Source: Actinomycetes bacterium | GTDB lineage: Bacteria; Actinomycetota; Acidimicrobiia; Acidimicrobiales; Bog-793 | DNA: 6,843 bases | Direction of reading: 5' to 3' | NCBI GenBank assembly: GCA_021821585.1 | Contig: JAKACF010000165.1 | Span: 1 to 6,843 of the forward strand | Shown: one piece after another, positions 5,838 through 6,843 of the stretch | How positions within the stretch are numbered: position 1 is the first letter of the stretch | Layout of the letters: each line of letters begins with the position of its first letter | The notes under the pieces: model-generated | Seen by the model: only the letters and a program-made list of their open reading frames with translations | What the model was told of the DNA's origin: nothing | Database searches by the model: none | Program-made: the position numbers and the translations under genes

Positions 5838-6683
5838 TCAGGCGGTGGCCCGCGCCTCTCCTTCGTGCCAGGCCTCGTCGAGGAAGTCGCCGATCTCGCC
5901 GGTGAGGCGGGAGGGCCTCAGCCGGAGCTCGACGATGGACCTCGCCCTCAAGAGCCGGGCGCAGCGCAGGGTCTGGACCAGGGCAGCCGCATCGCTGAAG
6001 GGGTGGATGAGATCGCGGCCGTGGCCGATGACGAGGGTCGGCACCGAGAGGGCGCGGCGCTGGTCGAGCGTCGGGCCGACCGGGCCGACGAGGATGCCGT
6101 GCAGCACGGCTGCCATCTCCTCTGGCCGGAGCGAGAGGGCGTTGAGCACGCTGTTGAGCGGTGAGAAGCCGGTCCGCGGCAGCCGCCTCACGAGGCCGGC
6201 CACGACGCCGGCCGGCCTGCGGGCGTAGTGGACCGCCAGCATGAACGGGACGAAGGTGAGGGCGACCGCCGGGGCGGCGTGCTCGAGCACCGGCATCTCG
6301 AGCACGAGGCCGCGAACCCGGTCCGGTTCGACCGCGGCGGCGAGGAGGCTGACGTTGGCCCCGAGCGACACGCCGCCGAGCACCGCCTCGCTCGCCCCGA
6401 GGTGGTCGAGCAGGGCCGTCACCTGCTCGACGTAGAGGTCCATCCGGTGCTCGGCCGCATGGGCCGGCTTGTCGGAGAGCCCGTGGCCGAGAAGGTCGAG
6501 CAGCACCACCCGGTTGCCCCGGGCGGCGAGCGACTCGGCCATCGGCCGGTTGAGGTTGGCGTCGAGCAGCAGCCCGTGCATGTACACGAGCAGGTGGTCG
6601 CCCTCCCCGTAGACCTCGTAGTGGAGGCGGTGGCTCCGGTAGGCCAGTGAGTGCGCCCCGGGGGACGCGTGCAACTCGTTCAT
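5838..6683 (-). CDS. Alpha/beta-hydrolase fold protein, atypical triad
   Basis: A 281-residue alpha/beta-hydrolase. The oxyanion-side HG motif is H36-G37 after strand LLVYM, the segment LLDLLGHGLSDKP (61-73) is typical, and the nucleophile elbow is G104-V-S106-L-G108 in LGGVSLGAN. The acid is probably D224 in PTLVIGHGRDLIHPF. A cap region lies at about 135-205. The histidine normally found after the last strand is not seen: the C-terminus (ARSIVELRLRPSRLTGEIGD, 247-266, then FLDEAWHEGE) has only H273 in its charged tail, and the only other histidine after D224 is H227. The start ATG at 6683 has GGGAGG at 6687-6692, 3 nt away. It follows an acyl-CoA dehydrogenase on the same strand by 50 nt, suggesting a lipid or thioester context. 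The substrate is unknown; esterase, thioesterase or a non-hydrolytic role are all open. Confidence 0.85.
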   Translation of the reverse strand: MNELHASPGAHSLAYRSHRLHYEVYGEGDHLLVYMHGLLLDANLNRPMAESLAARGNRVVLLDLLGHGLSDKPAHAAEHRMDLYVEQVTALLDHLGASEAVLGGVSLGANVSLLAAAVEPDRVRGLVLEMPVLEHAAPAVALTFVPFMLAVHYARRPAGVVAGLVRRLPRTGFSPLNSVLNALSLRPEEMAAVLHGILVGPVGPTLDQRRALSVPTLVIGHGRDLIHPFSDAAALVQTLRCARLLRARSIVELRLRPSRLTGEIGDFLDEAWHEGEARATA

Positions 6684-6691
6684 GTTCCTCC

Positions 6692-6714
6692 CGCCACCGC
6701 CGGGGGCGGTGGCG
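6692..6714 (-). other. Perfect 10-bp GC hairpin before the hydrolase gene
   Basis: CGCCACCGCC (6692-6701) and GGCGGTGGCG (6705-6714) pair perfectly around a GGG loop on the plus-strand reading. On the minus strand it lies 19 nt after the acyl-CoA dehydrogenase stop and shares one base with the hydrolase ribosome binding site. There is no following T-run, so it may be a pause, partial terminator, processing stop or translation-control stem rather than a classical terminator. Confidence 0.55.
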
Positions 6715-6733
6715 ACGGGTCGCCCTTCGGCCG

Positions 6734-6843
6734 CTAGCGGATATGCACCCCCGAGACGGCGCGGGCGACGATCAGGCGCTGAATCTCGGAGGTCCCCTCG
6801 AAGATGGTGTAGATCTTCGAGTCACGGTGCCAGCGCTCGACAG
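6734..6843 (-). CDS. Acyl-CoA dehydrogenase, C-terminal end (enters from right edge)
   Basis: Only the last 35 codons and the TAG stop are present, with two bases of a further codon at the edge. The peptide contains WHRDSKIYTIFEGTSEIQRL (4-23 of the fragment), the highly conserved C-terminal block of flavin-dependent acyl-CoA dehydrogenases. The glutamate in FEGT (fragment residue 15) occupies the position of the catalytic base of medium-chain-type enzymes (Glu376 in the mammalian enzyme), which removes the alpha proton of the acyl-CoA. The chain ends in ARAVSGVHIR. Chain-length specificity cannot be judged. The hydrolase follows 50 nt downstream on the same strand, with a strong hairpin between. 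Confidence 0.9.
   Translation of the reverse strand, partial: VERWHRDSKIYTIFEGTSEIQRLIVARAVSGVHIR

Noticed and set aside
5830..5852. Possible bidirectional terminator between tetR and the hydrolase gene
   Set aside because: Only a 6-bp stem with an 11-nt loop, overlapping the hydrolase stop codon and without a T-run on either strand.
6731..6740. Perfect 10-bp palindrome CCGCTAGCGG across the acyl-CoA dehydrogenase stop codon
   Set aside because: Short, in coding sequence, with no loop to form a hairpin; likely chance around a TAG stop in GC-rich DNA.

Overview
The window is 6.8 kb of very GC-rich DNA, packed with genes that show high-GC codon use. It looks like a chromosomal segment of a high-GC actinobacterial-type organism. 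The glycosyltransferase, TetR and alpha/beta-hydrolase sequences have the flavour of Acidimicrobiia or related Actinomycetota. That assignment is an inference from composition and protein style; no marker gene is present to prove it.

Layout from left to right. Positions 1-3048 on the minus strand hold a cytochrome c maturation (System I) operon read from right to left: ccmA, ccmB, ccmC, a small ccmD-like gene, ccmE, and the first 132 codons of ccmF, which runs off the left edge. Every junction overlaps: 11 nt at ccmA/ccmB, and 4 nt (ATGA or GTGA) at each of the others. Position 3114-4085 (minus) is a GDP-mannose 4,6-dehydratase (gmd). Divergent from it, at about 4136-5164 (plus), is a GT-B glycosyltransferase of GT4 type. 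Thirteen nt after its stop comes a TetR-family regulator (5178-5816, plus). This converges on an alpha/beta-hydrolase (5838-6683, minus), which lies downstream of an acyl-CoA dehydrogenase whose last 35 codons enter from the right edge (6734-6843, minus).

How the genes work together. CcmAB is the ABC transporter-like ATPase that releases haem-loaded CcmE from CcmCD. CcmE then hands haem to the CcmF-containing ligase, which attaches it to apocytochromes outside the membrane. Genes for the thiol-handling partners (CcmG/CcmH type) would be expected beyond the left edge. The gmd/glycosyltransferase pair suggests cell-surface glycan synthesis using a GDP-6-deoxyhexose, but the reductase that should follow Gmd is not in this window. 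The right-hand hydrolase/acyl-CoA dehydrogenase pair, with a TetR regulator pointing at it, suggests lipid or acyl-CoA metabolism.

No mobile element, CRISPR array, tRNA or rRNA is seen. The points most worth a second look are: an apparent ATA start codon behind a perfect Shine-Dalgarno on the glycosyltransferase; a 15-bp perfect palindrome just upstream of an apparently leaderless gmd; a hydrolase without the usual C-terminal catalytic histidine; and a 10-bp perfect GC hairpin abutting the hydrolase ribosome binding site. I see no clear undescribed multi-gene system here.
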